DNA of 64,000 nucleotides, taken from contig NZ_QWET01000013.1 in NCBI RefSeq assembly GCF_003573545.1, positions 62,001-126,000 on the forward strand, in the 5' to 3' direction. The notes below the pieces were generated by a model. That model was given only the letters and a program-made list of their open reading frames with translations, was not told the DNA's origin and searched no databases. Made by a program: the position numbers and the translations under genes. Of the stretch, positions 7,885-17,600 are shown piece after piece; positions within the stretch are counted from its first letter, which is position 1; each line of letters starts with the position of its first letter. Source of the DNA: Mariniphaga sediminis (GTDB lineage Bacteria; Bacteroidota; Bacteroidia; Bacteroidales; Prolixibacteraceae).

Positions 7885-7923
7885 AAAAAAAATGAAGCAG
7901 GCAGTATTATTTGCCTGCTTCAT
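7885..7923 (-). terminator. Intrinsic terminator between susD and the PHP gene
   Basis: On the minus strand a perfect 12-bp stem (7912-7923 with 7892-7903) with an 8-base loop is followed by eight T residues. It lies 19 bases after the susD-like stop codon. It should end most susC-susD transcripts, leaving the PHP and ceramidase-like genes to read-through or their own promoter. Confidence 0.88.
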
Positions 7924-7942
7924 CTAAGTGGTTACATCTTAT

Positions 7943-9595
7943 TTAGTAAGGTTTTCCCGTACCCTGTAATAACCACATTTTCGACCAGGCACTATTGTTG
8001 CTCGGGTCATTCCCTTTGTATTGAGTAGGTTCCAGCCGGGAAATAGCTTCTTCAGCATTTACTGTATTTTTAGCTATTTCATCTGCATAATGATAGTAGA
8101 AACGAAGTGGCAGCGCCTCTCTCCTGGCTGATTCTCCTGTTTGCAATTCCGGCAAACCCGTTCTCCGCCAGTCAAACCAGGACTCAGCCGCAGCTGTCCA
8201 GCTTGCTATCCACTTTTGTTCAATAATACTTTCCAGCCCCGAATAGGGAGCGCCAGCAATATACCCATCGAATGCATCGCCAAGGCCCCAGGCATTAAAT
8301 GATTCCTGAATTCCAGAAGCATAATGCTCATCAGGACTTCCAGAAATCCAACCATACAAGGCCGCCTCTGAAAGAATAAAATGAACTTCGGCAGCTGACA
8401 TAAGCCGCATCAGCAATAAATCTCCGTTGGTTTCTTTATACATGTCATTTAACTGCGAACAATGCGGATTATAGACGGCCTGATCGAGATTGGGATTTAG
8501 ATTGTACTGAGGAGCCGCATAAATTGATGGAGGTATTCCTACATATTCCGTGTCGAAGTCAACACCAACCCCCCATGCTTCGGTATAATCATCAATAATA
8601 TCCTGTGAAACCTCCCGGATACCATTTACAATCCTGTCAATTTCTTCTCCCTCAACTTTTTGAAGCGGAATCTCAATTTTATTGGCATAAACACCCAGAC
8701 GTGGGTCGTTTAGTTCCTGCATGGCTTCTACCAATGTAGCGCACATTTTTACGCGAAAATAGGCTCCTCTGGGGTCTGTATCATAAACGGTATTTGTAGG
8801 CCAGGAGTCAGAAGGTGATGACCCGATATAGTCTATTGTTGCATCATCAGATGCACTCGTAATTACCGGGTATGTACCGGGATCTGAGGCGATTTTACTA
8901 ATTCCTTCCTGGGCAATGCCAGATTCTTTTTCCGAAAGCCGCATGTAATAACGCAAAGCCAGGGAATTAGCCAGTTTTCTCCATTTTGATGCACTGCCGC
9001 TATATATTAAATCCTGTGTCGGGACAATATTCATATAAGCTTCCTCCCCTTTTGACAGAAGGGTGTTGGCATTTTCCAAATCAGCCAGAATTCCAAGATA
9101 TATATCCTTTTGCGGATCAAATACAGGTTTAAAATATCCTTCACCCTCTTCAGCTTTCAAGGCTTCGGTGTAAGGTGCATCACCCCACAAATCGGCTATT
9201 AATCCAAAAGTATAAGCTTTCATGACCAAAGCAACTCCCTGGTGAAATTCATACTCTCCCTCAATTGCTTTCTTATGGAACTCATCAATATTTCTTAGAA
9301 TTCCGTAGTATCCCGACCAGCTTTTACTACCAATACCCCAGTCATAATCATTATGCCCACCTGACCAACCGTCTTTCTGGGTATGCTGCATTACACCGGC
9401 AATATCGCCAACTCCCAGGCCGACAACCTGCTGGCCAATTCCTACAACAAAAGTGGGCATTAAAAGGTTAAGATCGGCAATGGCCGGATCTGCTCCGTTT
9501 GGATTGATATTCAGTTCATCGAGATCCTTGCAGGAGAAAAAAGAAGCAAGGATTATAGTCAATGCAACTACGAAACTGTTTTTTATTTTATTCAT
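7943..9595 (-). CDS. SusD/RagB-like outer-membrane lipoprotein
   Basis: This 550-residue protein is the surface substrate-binding partner of the SusC-like transporter encoded just upstream. A lipoprotein signal ends at the cysteine in SFFSCKDLDELNINPNG (about residue 22). The alpha-helical SusD fold is indicated by motifs such as LWGDAPYTEAL, KWRKLANSLALRYYMRLS and a C-terminal EQKWIASW...SWFDWRRTGLP. It resembles the SusD-like_2 branch (PF12771). It follows the transporter gene by 18 bases, so the two are translated from one transcript. The nutrient it binds is unknown; neighbouring enzymes are esterase/amidase-like rather than glycoside hydrolases. Confidence 0.95.
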   Translation of the reverse strand: MNKIKNSFVVALTIILASFFSCKDLDELNINPNGADPAIADLNLLMPTFVVGIGQQVVGLGVGDIAGVMQHTQKDGWSGGHNDYDWGIGSKSWSGYYGILRNIDEFHKKAIEGEYEFHQGVALVMKAYTFGLIADLWGDAPYTEALKAEEGEGYFKPVFDPQKDIYLGILADLENANTLLSKGEEAYMNIVPTQDLIYSGSASKWRKLANSLALRYYMRLSEKESGIAQEGISKIASDPGTYPVITSASDDATIDYIGSSPSDSWPTNTVYDTDPRGAYFRVKMCATLVEAMQELNDPRLGVYANKIEIPLQKVEGEEIDRIVNGIREVSQDIIDDYTEAWGVGVDFDTEYVGIPPSIYAAPQYNLNPNLDQAVYNPHCSQLNDMYKETNGDLLLMRLMSAAEVHFILSEAALYGWISGSPDEHYASGIQESFNAWGLGDAFDGYIAGAPYSGLESIIEQKWIASWTAAAESWFDWRRTGLPELQTGESARREALPLRFYYHYADEIAKNTVNAEEAISRLEPTQYKGNDPSNNSAWSKMWLLQGTGKPY

Positions 9596-9613
9596 GATAA
9601 TAAATTTTAGCGT

Positions 9614-12600
9614 TTAAAAAGAAAAACCCAGTTTAAACCCAATAGGAACAACCCAGGGTTCAGCATTGTATCTTTCAACTCCCTGGTTGAACCTGCCGTT
9701 TCCTTCTGCCTGATAAGCCCTTTCCGGATCAACTCCCATTTCAGAATCTTTCGTCCACAAAATAATATTGCGGCTGTATAATGAAAGATTTATATCCTGC
9801 ATACCCAGTTTCTGCGAGAACTTTTGAGGTACCATATAAGTTAATGATACTTCCCTTAGCTTCACATAATCTGCATCAAACAGGTTGGCTTCACCTATAT
9901 CCCATGGATAGCTCACCACATAAGGCAAAAACACAGTGCCTTCACCTCCCAGGTTTTCCTGTTCCAAAATAAATTTCCCGTTTTCATCGTGGTAGCCAAT
10001 TACCCCCGGAGCAAAAGTTCCGTCGTAAACAGTCACTCCACTGAAACTTTCCGGAAATCCTCCAAACTCAGGGGTAGGTCCTCCAACTGGTCTTAAATCA
10101 TCGCCCAGTAACAATTGTTCTTTGTTGGCAAGAACCCAGTCACGCAATGCACCGCTGGCAGCGCCGCCCAAATCTCCCGGATGAACCAGTCCGTCGAGCC
10201 ATACTTTTGACATGGAATCTTCAGATAAATATCGGAATGACTGAGACACGTACTGACCTCCAGATCGCCAGTCAAAAGTCATGTTTAAAGTAAAATTTTT
10301 GTATGTCAGGGAAGATTGTAGTCCCATAATAAAATCGGGGTTATAGTTTCCTACTTTGGAATATTCATCTTCCCCCTGCCATTCGGCGTCAAGTCCACTT
10401 CCAAGTATTGGAAATCCATAATACTCTGAATCAGGGTCAGTTACCCGCATCACCTTCCGGGAGTATAAATTACCTACACGTCCGTCATGATAAATATCAT
10501 CAGAAGTATTCATGAGACCATCAGGGCCAGCACTATTCCCTTTTACATAACCTATATTTCTAACTCTTGCCTGATCCCAGAATTCAACAAACTCCAATTC
10601 TTCTGATAATTCCAGTATCCTTGTGTCATTTTTCGTAAAATTAAGATTGAGGTCCCATTTCCAGTCCCTTGTTCTTACAGGAGTCAATCCTATCATAAAT
10701 TCCAAGCCTTTGCTTTGCAACAATCCCGCATTTATATTAATACTGCTAAAACCTGTTGATCCTGCAAGAGGAACATAAAATATCTGGTTCCGGTTGTCGA
10801 TGGTATAATATGTTCCTTCAAACCGTAGCCTATTTGAAAACAATCTGATATCTGTTCCAATTTCCCATGACGTTGCTATCTCCGGCTTAAGGTTAGGACT
10901 AAGCAGCCCACTAGCTTTTGCTAACCTGACTGCGTCACCCCACTGGCCTGCATCACCGTAGGTTGCTTCTAACCTGTATGGGTTTGTATCGTTTCCTGCC
11001 TGAGCCCATCCTCCTCTAATTTTTAACATATCAACCCGGTCTCCCAGATTTAAGATCTGATCGGCCATTAAACTTAGCGATGCTGAAGGATAAAAGAAAG
11101 AACGTTTACTTGCAACAAGAGTACTCGCCCAATCATTTCTGGCTGTCAGGTCTATATAAGCAATTTCTTTCCAGGCCAGGTTTGCCAAGGCATATAGACT
11201 ATTCATTTGTCTTTGGCTTTTGTAACTGGAGTAAACCAAAGATCCTGAACTAATATTTCCTACAGTGAACAGGTTGGGTACACTCAACCCTGACCCCGAC
11301 TTGGAAGAATTACTTACACTTTGCGATTTCGCATAACGGACATTTCCTCCGGCCGATGTTGTTAAAGCGAAGCCATTCCAGGAATCTTCATAAGTAAACA
11401 AAAAATCCATATTACGTTCCAGGCTAACCGAGCTAACAATTCCATAAGCACCGTTGTTGGGCTCTTTCGTATAGCCGGGAGCTATTTTGGTCTCACGTAC
11501 GTCGTCTGTTTTATTCAGTACCATGCGTCCCATCAAGCTTAATTTGGACGATATCTCCCAGGTGGCCATTATATTGCCATATACCCTGTAACGGTCAAAA
11601 CTATTGTTTACATCGTTAGCAAGAAAATACGGGTTTTCGTGTCCCCCCGAAACACGTTTTATATCGTTGCCCGAACCGTAGTCCTTTAATTTTGTGATAT
11701 CAATATTGGAAGGATGAGAATAGACCCATTGCAGTGGATTTGTTCCCCGGTTGGAAGCGGGTCTGTTATCAGCCCAGCTATTGGTAAAGTTGATATCAGA
11801 GCTAATGGTAAGATTTTTTCGTGGGGTTGAAGAAGCAGACAACGACAAACTGTTTTTGTTGAGATCGGAATTGGGAATCAACCCATTGTGAACCATGTTT
11901 GTAACCCCCAACCGGTAATTAACAGCTGATGAACTGCTTGAAATTGAAGCCCCGTTGGTTGTGGTAAAAGCATAATCGTTAATAAAATTTCTGAAATTGT
12001 TGGGATAAGAAACAACTTCCGTAGGAACACGCACTCCATTAGCATCTAAAGGAGAATCCCATTGTACAGCCCAATAGCCTTTGTCATTTTCCGGCCCGGC
12101 CCCTGTTCCTTCAATAGGATTTATTTCCGGCAACACACCACCTCCCACATTTTCAGGGCGATACGAGAAAAAACCGGATGCAAATTGGGTATGTACTCCC
12201 AGAAATCGAACCGGGAAGTCCATAACGGTATTGGAAGTAACTGATACCTTTAATCCTCCCTCTTGTGCTTTTTTAGTAGTAATGAGCACGACCCCGTTCC
12301 CCGCACGGGAGCCGTATAAGGCGGTAGCATTCGGGCCTTTAAGGACAGAAACACTTTCAATACTTTCCGGATCGAGGTCGGCAATCGCGTTTCCATAATC
12401 CACACGGTTATCAGATCCAAAACCACCCACATTGTTTACGGTATTAGACATGGGCACACCATCCACCACAAAAAGGGGCTGGTTATCATTACTTATTGAG
12501 GTAGCTCCCCGAATAACCATATTTACAGAAGAACCAGCTCCCCCCGTTGAACTGATGGTTACCCCGGAAACTTTTCCTGCCATAGAATTTAATACATTTT

Positions 12601-13048
12601 CCTGGGCAACTCTGGTTAACTCTTCACCGCTGACTTTTCCTACAGAAAACCCCAGTGATTTTTCTTCGCGTTTTATCCCCAAGGCGGTAACAACCACTTC
12701 TTCCAAGGCTTCAATACTTACCTCCATTACAATATTGATAGTACTTCTGCCCTGCACAGCAACTTCTTGCGTTTTAAATCCGATAAAAGAAAAAACCAGT
12801 GTTGCATCATTCGCTACTTTTAGGTTGTAATTTCCATCCATATTGGTAACAGTACCCGCTGCGGCACCTTTAACTGCTACGCTGACTCCGGGAAGGGTAA
12901 GTCCATCCTCAGCAGAGGTTACCGTTCCTGTTACATTTATTGTCTCCTGGGCAATGGCATCAACAGCAAAAAGGTTGATGAGTATTCCCAACGACAATAT
13001 ACAGGCGAAAATTCGGCCATTTATATGTATTACTTTTTTTATTTTCAT
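9614..13048 (-). CDS. SusC/RagA-type TonB-dependent outer-membrane transporter
   Basis: This TonB-dependent transporter of 1144 residues has a signal peptide (ending AIAQE), a carboxypeptidase-like domain (TVTSAEDGLTLPGVSVAVKG to about residue 110), a TonB box region (EEVVVTALG), a plug domain (NMVIRGATSISNDNQPLFVV and PESIESVSVLKGPNATALYG) and a beta-barrel ending in aromatic FKLGFSF. I place the start at the ATG at 13048 (MKIKKVIHING), because the longer frame begins with TTG and overlaps the upstream stop. It imports a substrate together with the SusD-like lipoprotein. No anti-sigma or hybrid two-component regulator is adjacent, which is unusual for Sus-like loci. Confidence 0.96.
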   Translation of the reverse strand: MKIKKVIHINGRIFACILSLGILINLFAVDAIAQETINVTGTVTSAEDGLTLPGVSVAVKGAAAGTVTNMDGNYNLKVANDATLVFSFIGFKTQEVAVQGRSTINIVMEVSIEALEEVVVTALGIKREEKSLGFSVGKVSGEELTRVAQENVLNSMAGKVSGVTISSTGGAGSSVNMVIRGATSISNDNQPLFVVDGVPMSNTVNNVGGFGSDNRVDYGNAIADLDPESIESVSVLKGPNATALYGSRAGNGVVLITTKKAQEGGLKVSVTSNTVMDFPVRFLGVHTQFASGFFSYRPENVGGGVLPEINPIEGTGAGPENDKGYWAVQWDSPLDANGVRVPTEVVSYPNNFRNFINDYAFTTTNGASISSSSSAVNYRLGVTNMVHNGLIPNSDLNKNSLSLSASSTPRKNLTISSDINFTNSWADNRPASNRGTNPLQWVYSHPSNIDITKLKDYGSGNDIKRVSGGHENPYFLANDVNNSFDRYRVYGNIMATWEISSKLSLMGRMVLNKTDDVRETKIAPGYTKEPNNGAYGIVSSVSLERNMDFLFTYEDSWNGFALTTSAGGNVRYAKSQSVSNSSKSGSGLSVPNLFTVGNISSGSLVYSSYKSQRQMNSLYALANLAWKEIAYIDLTARNDWASTLVASKRSFFYPSASLSLMADQILNLGDRVDMLKIRGGWAQAGNDTNPYRLEATYGDAGQWGDAVRLAKASGLLSPNLKPEIATSWEIGTDIRLFSNRLRFEGTYYTIDNRNQIFYVPLAGSTGFSSININAGLLQSKGLEFMIGLTPVRTRDWKWDLNLNFTKNDTRILELSEELEFVEFWDQARVRNIGYVKGNSAGPDGLMNTSDDIYHDGRVGNLYSRKVMRVTDPDSEYYGFPILGSGLDAEWQGEDEYSKVGNYNPDFIMGLQSSLTYKNFTLNMTFDWRSGGQYVSQSFRYLSEDSMSKVWLDGLVHPGDLGGAASGALRDWVLANKEQLLLGDDLRPVGGPTPEFGGFPESFSGVTVYDGTFAPGVIGYHDENGKFILEQENLGGEGTVFLPYVVSYPWDIGEANLFDADYVKLREVSLTYMVPQKFSQKLGMQDINLSLYSRNIILWTKDSEMGVDPERAYQAEGNGRFNQGVERYNAEPWVVPIGFKLGFSF

Positions 13049-13071
13049 AATGAATAAATTTAAAACAGGTT

Positions 13072-14043
13072 TCAATTAACGACGTCGAAACTGAGTACCA
13101 GGGCATTCGTGTTTATGCCAATAATCTGGACAGGATCTGAGCCTGCTGCCATAAACATTATTAATTGCATGCGTGAATCGGAAATGGATTTTACTATTAC
13201 TTTACGCTGAAAATCGCGGAATCCGATAAACTCTGTACCCGAAAAATCCAATGTCATCACATTATTGAAAGTGAGAGAATAGGTGGGTGGGCTATAAACA
13301 GAAGACACCGTAAAGTCTTCATTTTCAGAAAAAGTAAACGTAGCTCCGGTTTGAGGAGTGTATTTTGCAATACAAAGTCCATAGTCCTTTCCATTTGCAT
13401 TGACAACATTATCATAACTTCCTCCGCTTAATACCAATTCGTATACGAGACCACCAAAAGAAGCGCCATCTTCTTTTACATCATGCTCATAGCTGCCGTC
13501 ATAGTGAAAGGTAAACTCGTCCTTGTAAACATCACCCATTGCAAACTGAGCACTGAATATTCCATCAGATAACGGTTTTGGAGTACCCTCTACAACACTT
13601 AAGTCAGCATCAGCATTGGCAAAGTAATCTCCTGCCGCAACATGACCAGATGTCAGCTTCCAGGTTTTTCCGTTGTAACCATCGGCGGTATGATCGCCGG
13701 TCAGCAGTGCATAGGGTGTAAGTTCAATGGCCAGGTTCACTTCTTTGGCAACCGAATTTCCGGCACCATCACTGGCCGTTAATGAGGCCACATAATAACC
13801 GCCTTCCTCGTAAACATGGACCGGATTTTTTTCTGTACTGGTGTTTCCGTCACCAAAATTCCACGTCCAGTTTTCAGCGCTGTGGGTGAGTGCAGTAAAT
13901 GCTACCTGTTTTCCGGCAATACTGTGAAAAATTTCCGCGGAAAGAGGGAAAGTCGGTCGGGATTCATCTTCTTTACATGACGATAACACACACATCGTCA
14001 GAATAGAAAAGATCAAGATCAAAAATTTTAGTTTTCGTTTCAT
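13072..14043 (-). CDS. PKD-domain lipoprotein
   Basis: This 323-residue lipoprotein (signal ending VLSSCKEDES) carries one PKD domain (about 33-108) with the hallmark WNFGDGNTSTEKNPVHVY. The rest has a beta-rich pattern without a recognised catalytic motif. PKD proteins in Sus-like loci usually act as surface ligand-binding proteins. It lies upstream of susC, 23 bases from the ATG preferred there; in many such loci the accessory lipoprotein instead follows susD. The exact ligand is unknown. Confidence 0.8.
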   Translation of the reverse strand: MKRKLKFLILIFSILTMCVLSSCKEDESRPTFPLSAEIFHSIAGKQVAFTALTHSAENWTWNFGDGNTSTEKNPVHVYEEGGYYVASLTASDGAGNSVAKEVNLAIELTPYALLTGDHTADGYNGKTWKLTSGHVAAGDYFANADADLSVVEGTPKPLSDGIFSAQFAMGDVYKDEFTFHYDGSYEHDVKEDGASFGGLVYELVLSGGSYDNVVNANGKDYGLCIAKYTPQTGATFTFSENEDFTVSSVYSPPTYSLTFNNVMTLDFSGTEFIGFRDFQRKVIVKSISDSRMQLIMFMAAGSDPVQIIGINTNALVLSFDVVN

Positions 14044-14129
14044 AGTTCAAATTATTGGTTAATCTTCTACTTATTTACGCATTCTTCAATAGAATGTTAA
14101 AATATTTTAAAACAAATATCTGTCAACGG

Positions 14130-15482
14130 CTACAGAACTTCATTCTCATCGGCTACAAACATCCGTGTACTTATAGAATAAATGTCGCCGTTTTTATCGG
14201 GATACAAAAGGTCAATGTAAAATGCTCGGAACCCGGATTCGGGATAACTAAGGGTAACTTCAACCACGCTGTTTTCTCCTTTTGGCAAGTCTTTTTTTAT
14301 GAACTCGTTATCCCTGAAATCCCGGTCATCCGAATCTACAGTCCATAAAACCACACCCGCAAGTTCTTCTTCCGAAGCATTGACATGCAGGAGAATTTCG
14401 CGCCCGTTTTCTTTAATTTCCCAGCTACATTCAGGGTATCCTTTCCTTTCAAGTGTTTCACCGAAAAAAGCACTCAAAGCCTGAACAGCCTGCTTCTTAT
14501 CTCCCAGACCATGGCCTGCGTTGGGAACATAATGAAGGTAATTTTCACCGGGAATTTGATCTAAATAATTTTTAACTGCATCTACAGGCCAATATTCATC
14601 GTTGGTCCCGTTAAAGATTAGTTTGGGCATGGTCAATTTTTTCCGGTAAGAATACGGATCGATCATAGTTGTAATTTCCTGCCCGTCGGGAGTATTCACA
14701 TCCTGTGCTATTCCCAGCCTTACATAATCTGCAATCTGAATACTGTAATCCCCCCATGCTTTCACATGATAATCAATATTCACGGGCATGTTCAGCATGT
14801 CGATCACCATTGGGGCAATGGCTTCCACGCGTGGATCGCTGGCGCCGGTGAGCCAGGTGGTCCATCCCCTTTTCGATGCTCCGGAAACCACAAACCTGTT
14901 AATTTCGTGCTTTAAGGTCTGCGACGAAAATTCCTGAACAGCATCCATTGCCCGGACAGCGCTTTTTACCATCGGGAACAACAGTGGCCAGGTCAAGTCT
15001 TTATCATTCCTGTAGTTGTGGAGGGTTAAAGAAATAATCTCATCTTCGGTAAGATCATCAAAAAGTGGCTGGTTCGGGACCTGGAAAACCACGACTACCA
15101 AAGCATTGTTCTTTTGTGCGACCATTCCCATCATCTGAATGGTGCCATCGTCTGGTTTTTTCCAGTTTGGCATTTCATTTTTGTTACTTCCTCCCGTAAT
15201 AAAGAGGAGCGCGCCATCGTAATCAATTTTCTCCGGCACAATTACCGCAACCTGATGCTTCCAGGTATATTCCCGCCATTTTTGGGAAGTCACCATCAGG
15301 TTGTAAACTTTTAGTCCGTTTTGTTCATAAGAATCGGCCAGTTCCCATTCAAACGATTTGTCGTTGTTTGCCAGGTAGGATTCCAAAGCTGTTTCCGGTG
15401 TTACAGCCCGGTTAGACGAACAACCCCACATCAGGGAGAGAACCAGCAATAGAATTACTGAGAGTTTAATAGTTCTGTTCAT
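14130..15482 (-). CDS. PhoPQ-activated pathogenicity-related (PqaA-like) hydrolase, lipoprotein
   Basis: This protein belongs to the PhoPQ_related family (PF10142), which has an alpha/beta-hydrolase fold. The nucleophile elbow is GASKRGW, followed by GASDPRVEAIAPMVIDMLNM. A probable acid and histidine are in GTNDEYWPVDAVKNYL and YVPNAGHGLG. The start at 15482 (MNRTIKLSVIL) gives a lipoprotein signal ending in MWGCSSN; the longer frame adds 13 residues without a signal. The family is thought to act on ester or amide bonds, but the natural substrate is not established. It is the first gene of the SusCD locus, 86 bases before the PKD gene, and a promoter-like TATATTTG lies just upstream. Confidence 0.85.
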   Translation of the reverse strand: MNRTIKLSVILLLVLSLMWGCSSNRAVTPETALESYLANNDKSFEWELADSYEQNGLKVYNLMVTSQKWREYTWKHQVAVIVPEKIDYDGALLFITGGSNKNEMPNWKKPDDGTIQMMGMVAQKNNALVVVVFQVPNQPLFDDLTEDEIISLTLHNYRNDKDLTWPLLFPMVKSAVRAMDAVQEFSSQTLKHEINRFVVSGASKRGWTTWLTGASDPRVEAIAPMVIDMLNMPVNIDYHVKAWGDYSIQIADYVRLGIAQDVNTPDGQEITTMIDPYSYRKKLTMPKLIFNGTNDEYWPVDAVKNYLDQIPGENYLHYVPNAGHGLGDKKQAVQALSAFFGETLERKGYPECSWEIKENGREILLHVNASEEELAGVVLWTVDSDDRDFRDNEFIKKDLPKGENSVVEVTLSYPESGFRAFYIDLLYPDKNGDIYSISTRMFVADENEVL

Positions 15483-15518
15483 AGGTATTCTTTTAAAGTG
15501 AATTCTGTTGCTTGATAC

Positions 15519-15526
15519 CAAATATA
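15519..15526 (-). promoter_or_regulatory. Promoter -7 box of the SusCD locus
   Basis: Read on the minus strand this is TATATTTG, a perfect match to the Bacteroidota -7 consensus TAnnTTTG, 36 bases before the ATG at 15482. No good TTG box is visible at the expected -33 position, so an activator may be needed. Confidence 0.5.
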
Positions 15527-15622
15527 TACAGAATACCTGTTCTTTTCTTGTTGAAAATTGTTTTTTTTACATGGAATTTTAACACAAAAGAAAAGATGGA
15601 GTAGTAAAAATACTTTTCGTGG

Positions 15623-16225
15623 TTAAAAAGTAATTATTCTTTCTGCACTTACTACCGGCATTTCATTTAAATCCTGCAGGGCATTAATCAGGCCTACTTT
15701 GGAGTATTTGGGAAGATTTTCCAATGTTATTCTGCACTCAAAAATTTTCTTTTCATGAAGCAACCGGGCTCTTTGAGTACCGGGCAAAAGCGGCGTATCG
15801 GGCGTCCACCAGCGTAATCCGTCAAAAAATACCACATTGGCAGTAAAACTGTCCGTAACACACCCGTTTTTTACAATCAGGATATCGTCGCAATCTCCCC
15901 GCTGCGCAAATAATTCCTCCAGCAATCTCCGGTCAGTATATTTGAAATCATAATTAACTGAAGAGTCTTTTACTAACCTCAAACTATCAACCGGTCGGTA
16001 CTGATGCGGCAGAAACTCAATCTTTTCAATTTTGCCCGCATAAATCACTCTGCAACGAAAAAGGCCATTTTTACACTTATTTGGGATTTTAAGGATTTCT
16101 TCGAGGTGTATTGTATCTTTCAAACCATAATAATTCCTTCGGGCCTGGTCGAAACGAGCCTGGTGAAACGGAAGATTAAACAGTTTTCCGTCTTTACATT
16201 TGATCGTCTCAAGCAATAGGGACAT
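15623..16225 (-). CDS. pabC: Aminotransferase class IV, aminodeoxychorismate lyase-like
   Basis: This 200-residue protein is a PLP-dependent fold type IV enzyme. The PLP lysine is probably K95 in NYDFKYTDR, and NGCVTDSFTANV (120-131) matches the cofactor phosphate region. Its start overlaps the end of pabB by 17 bases, which points to 4-amino-4-deoxychorismate lyase, the step that releases p-aminobenzoate for folate. It is shorter than the roughly 270-residue E. coli PabC, as is common for pabB-linked versions in Bacteroidota. A branched-chain or D-amino-acid transaminase is less likely in this context. Confidence 0.8.
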   Translation of the reverse strand: MSLLLETIKCKDGKLFNLPFHQARFDQARRNYYGLKDTIHLEEILKIPNKCKNGLFRCRVIYAGKIEKIEFLPHQYRPVDSLRLVKDSSVNYDFKYTDRRLLEELFAQRGDCDDILIVKNGCVTDSFTANVVFFDGLRWWTPDTPLLPGTQRARLLHEKKIFECRITLENLPKYSKVGLINALQDLNEMPVVSAERIITF

Positions 16226-17180
16226 ACACCTTCTTTTTCATTTCTTCATACTCGGTTTCCGCATGGCTCATAAACGTGATACCGCCACCGCTTTTGTAAA
16301 CCAGGTGTCCGTCCTGATTCTCCAAAAAACGAATCAGCACACAACTGTCCAGGTTTTTCCCGTCAAATACTCCAAAAACACCCGTATAGTAACCTCTTTC
16401 GTAGTTTTCAGCTTTTTGTATAATTTCCACTGTTTTTTTCTTCGGAGCTCCGGACACAGACCCTGCAGGTAACATCGCAAACAGGATATCGCCAATTCTA
16501 GAGGCGTAGTTTTCCGGCAAAGCCCCTGTGATTTCAGAACTTACCTGCCACAAATCTTTTTGGGCGGTATGAATTCGTTCCAGGTACCTAAACCTTTCCA
16601 CGGTAACATTTTCAGCCACCAGACTCAGGTCATTACGAATCAAATCAACTATCGTATTGTGTTCTGCCAGTTCCTTCGAATCGGAAAGAATCAGCTCCTC
16701 GGCTTTTTCCGTTTCCGCATCAATGGTCCCTTTCATGGGAAACGATGCAATTTTTCCGTTTTTAATTTTCACAAAGGATTCCGGAGAGAAACAGACAAAT
16801 TGATTCTCCAGCAAGATTTTGTATGGTGCTTCACTGAGGTAAAAAATTTCTTCCAGGGACAGGTTGGTTTCAACCGGTGTGGGTTGGGTAAAATTTAACA
16901 AGTAGGTGTCTCCCTTATGGATATGTTCCAGGACTACGTCAAATCCTTTTTTATATGTTTCAAAGGTGACAGGATACGAATTCCACTGCTTCAATTCAGG
17001 TGTTTCCGGGGGATGAACAAAATTAATAGTACCTGGTGTTTCCCATTTTATTTTTCCCCTGGCTTCTTTCCATGAAAAAATCAGCGGTTGCTCCATTAGA
17101 AAATCAATCAAAAAAACAAAAGGTTCTCTCTGACTTCCAAAGAGATTCATCTGTTCTTGTATGGTTTTCCCTTTTTTCAT
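16209..17180 (-). CDS. pabB: Aminodeoxychorismate synthase component I
   Basis: This chorismate-binding enzyme makes 4-amino-4-deoxychorismate from chorismate and ammonia in the folate pathway. The motif PMKGT (148-152) carries the lysine characteristic of PabB, where anthranilate synthases have alanine. Other family motifs are DLIRNDLS (179-186) and PAGSVSGAPKKKT (238-250). At 323 residues it lacks much of the N-terminal domain of the roughly 450-residue E. coli enzyme, as in other short PabB proteins. The glutaminase subunit PabA is not encoded here. Confidence 0.9.
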   Translation of the reverse strand: MKKGKTIQEQMNLFGSQREPFVFLIDFLMEQPLIFSWKEARGKIKWETPGTINFVHPPETPELKQWNSYPVTFETYKKGFDVVLEHIHKGDTYLLNFTQPTPVETNLSLEEIFYLSEAPYKILLENQFVCFSPESFVKIKNGKIASFPMKGTIDAETEKAEELILSDSKELAEHNTIVDLIRNDLSLVAENVTVERFRYLERIHTAQKDLWQVSSEITGALPENYASRIGDILFAMLPAGSVSGAPKKKTVEIIQKAENYERGYYTGVFGVFDGKNLDSCVLIRFLENQDGHLVYKSGGGITFMSHAETEYEEMKKKVYVPIA

Positions 17181-17396
17181 GAGCGTCCAAAGGTAAAAAA
17201 AATTGATTCACCATGACTGTGAAGAAAGTATGACTTTCCGGCAAAACAACAGGGTACAAAAACAACCAGCCCCCTCTATCTCAAAGTCGCGATTGTTGGG
17301 ATACCCGGTTCAGGAAACAAAAAAATTTTAAACTATTGAAGTAATCTCCCGTTTATTACAGAAAGAAAAGACAATTCATAACTTCATTATTTTAGG

Positions 17397-17600
17397 ATGA
17401 AAAAAGTAGGACTCGTATTACTTTTTGTGGGCCTGATCGGGTTACTGTATTTTGGGTACCAGGCTATTCAGGATTCCGAAAGTTTTAATGTTTTGGGGGT
17501 GGATGTGGCTGTTAGCAAAGCAGACTGGACACCCGTTATTTTTAGTGGCGCTATTACTCTTTTGGGAATAATCCTGGCCCTTGCGAGGAAAAAGCGCTAA
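17397..17600 (+). CDS. Small membrane protein, two membrane segments
   Basis: This 67-residue protein has two hydrophobic segments (about 4-22 and 46-62) separated by a short polar loop and ends in ARKKR, placing the C-terminus in the cytoplasm. It resembles short DUF3185-like membrane proteins, but I cannot assign a family firmly. It stands alone: a 216-base gap lies before it and a repeat element after it. Function unknown. Confidence 0.65.
   Translation: MKKVGLVLLFVGLIGLLYFGYQAIQDSESFNVLGVDVAVSKADWTPVIFSGAITLLGIILALARKKR

Noticed and set aside
13049-13075. Longer N-terminus for the SusC-like gene from TTG
   Set aside because: The ATG at 13048 gives a normal signal peptide and avoids overlap with the PKD gene stop.
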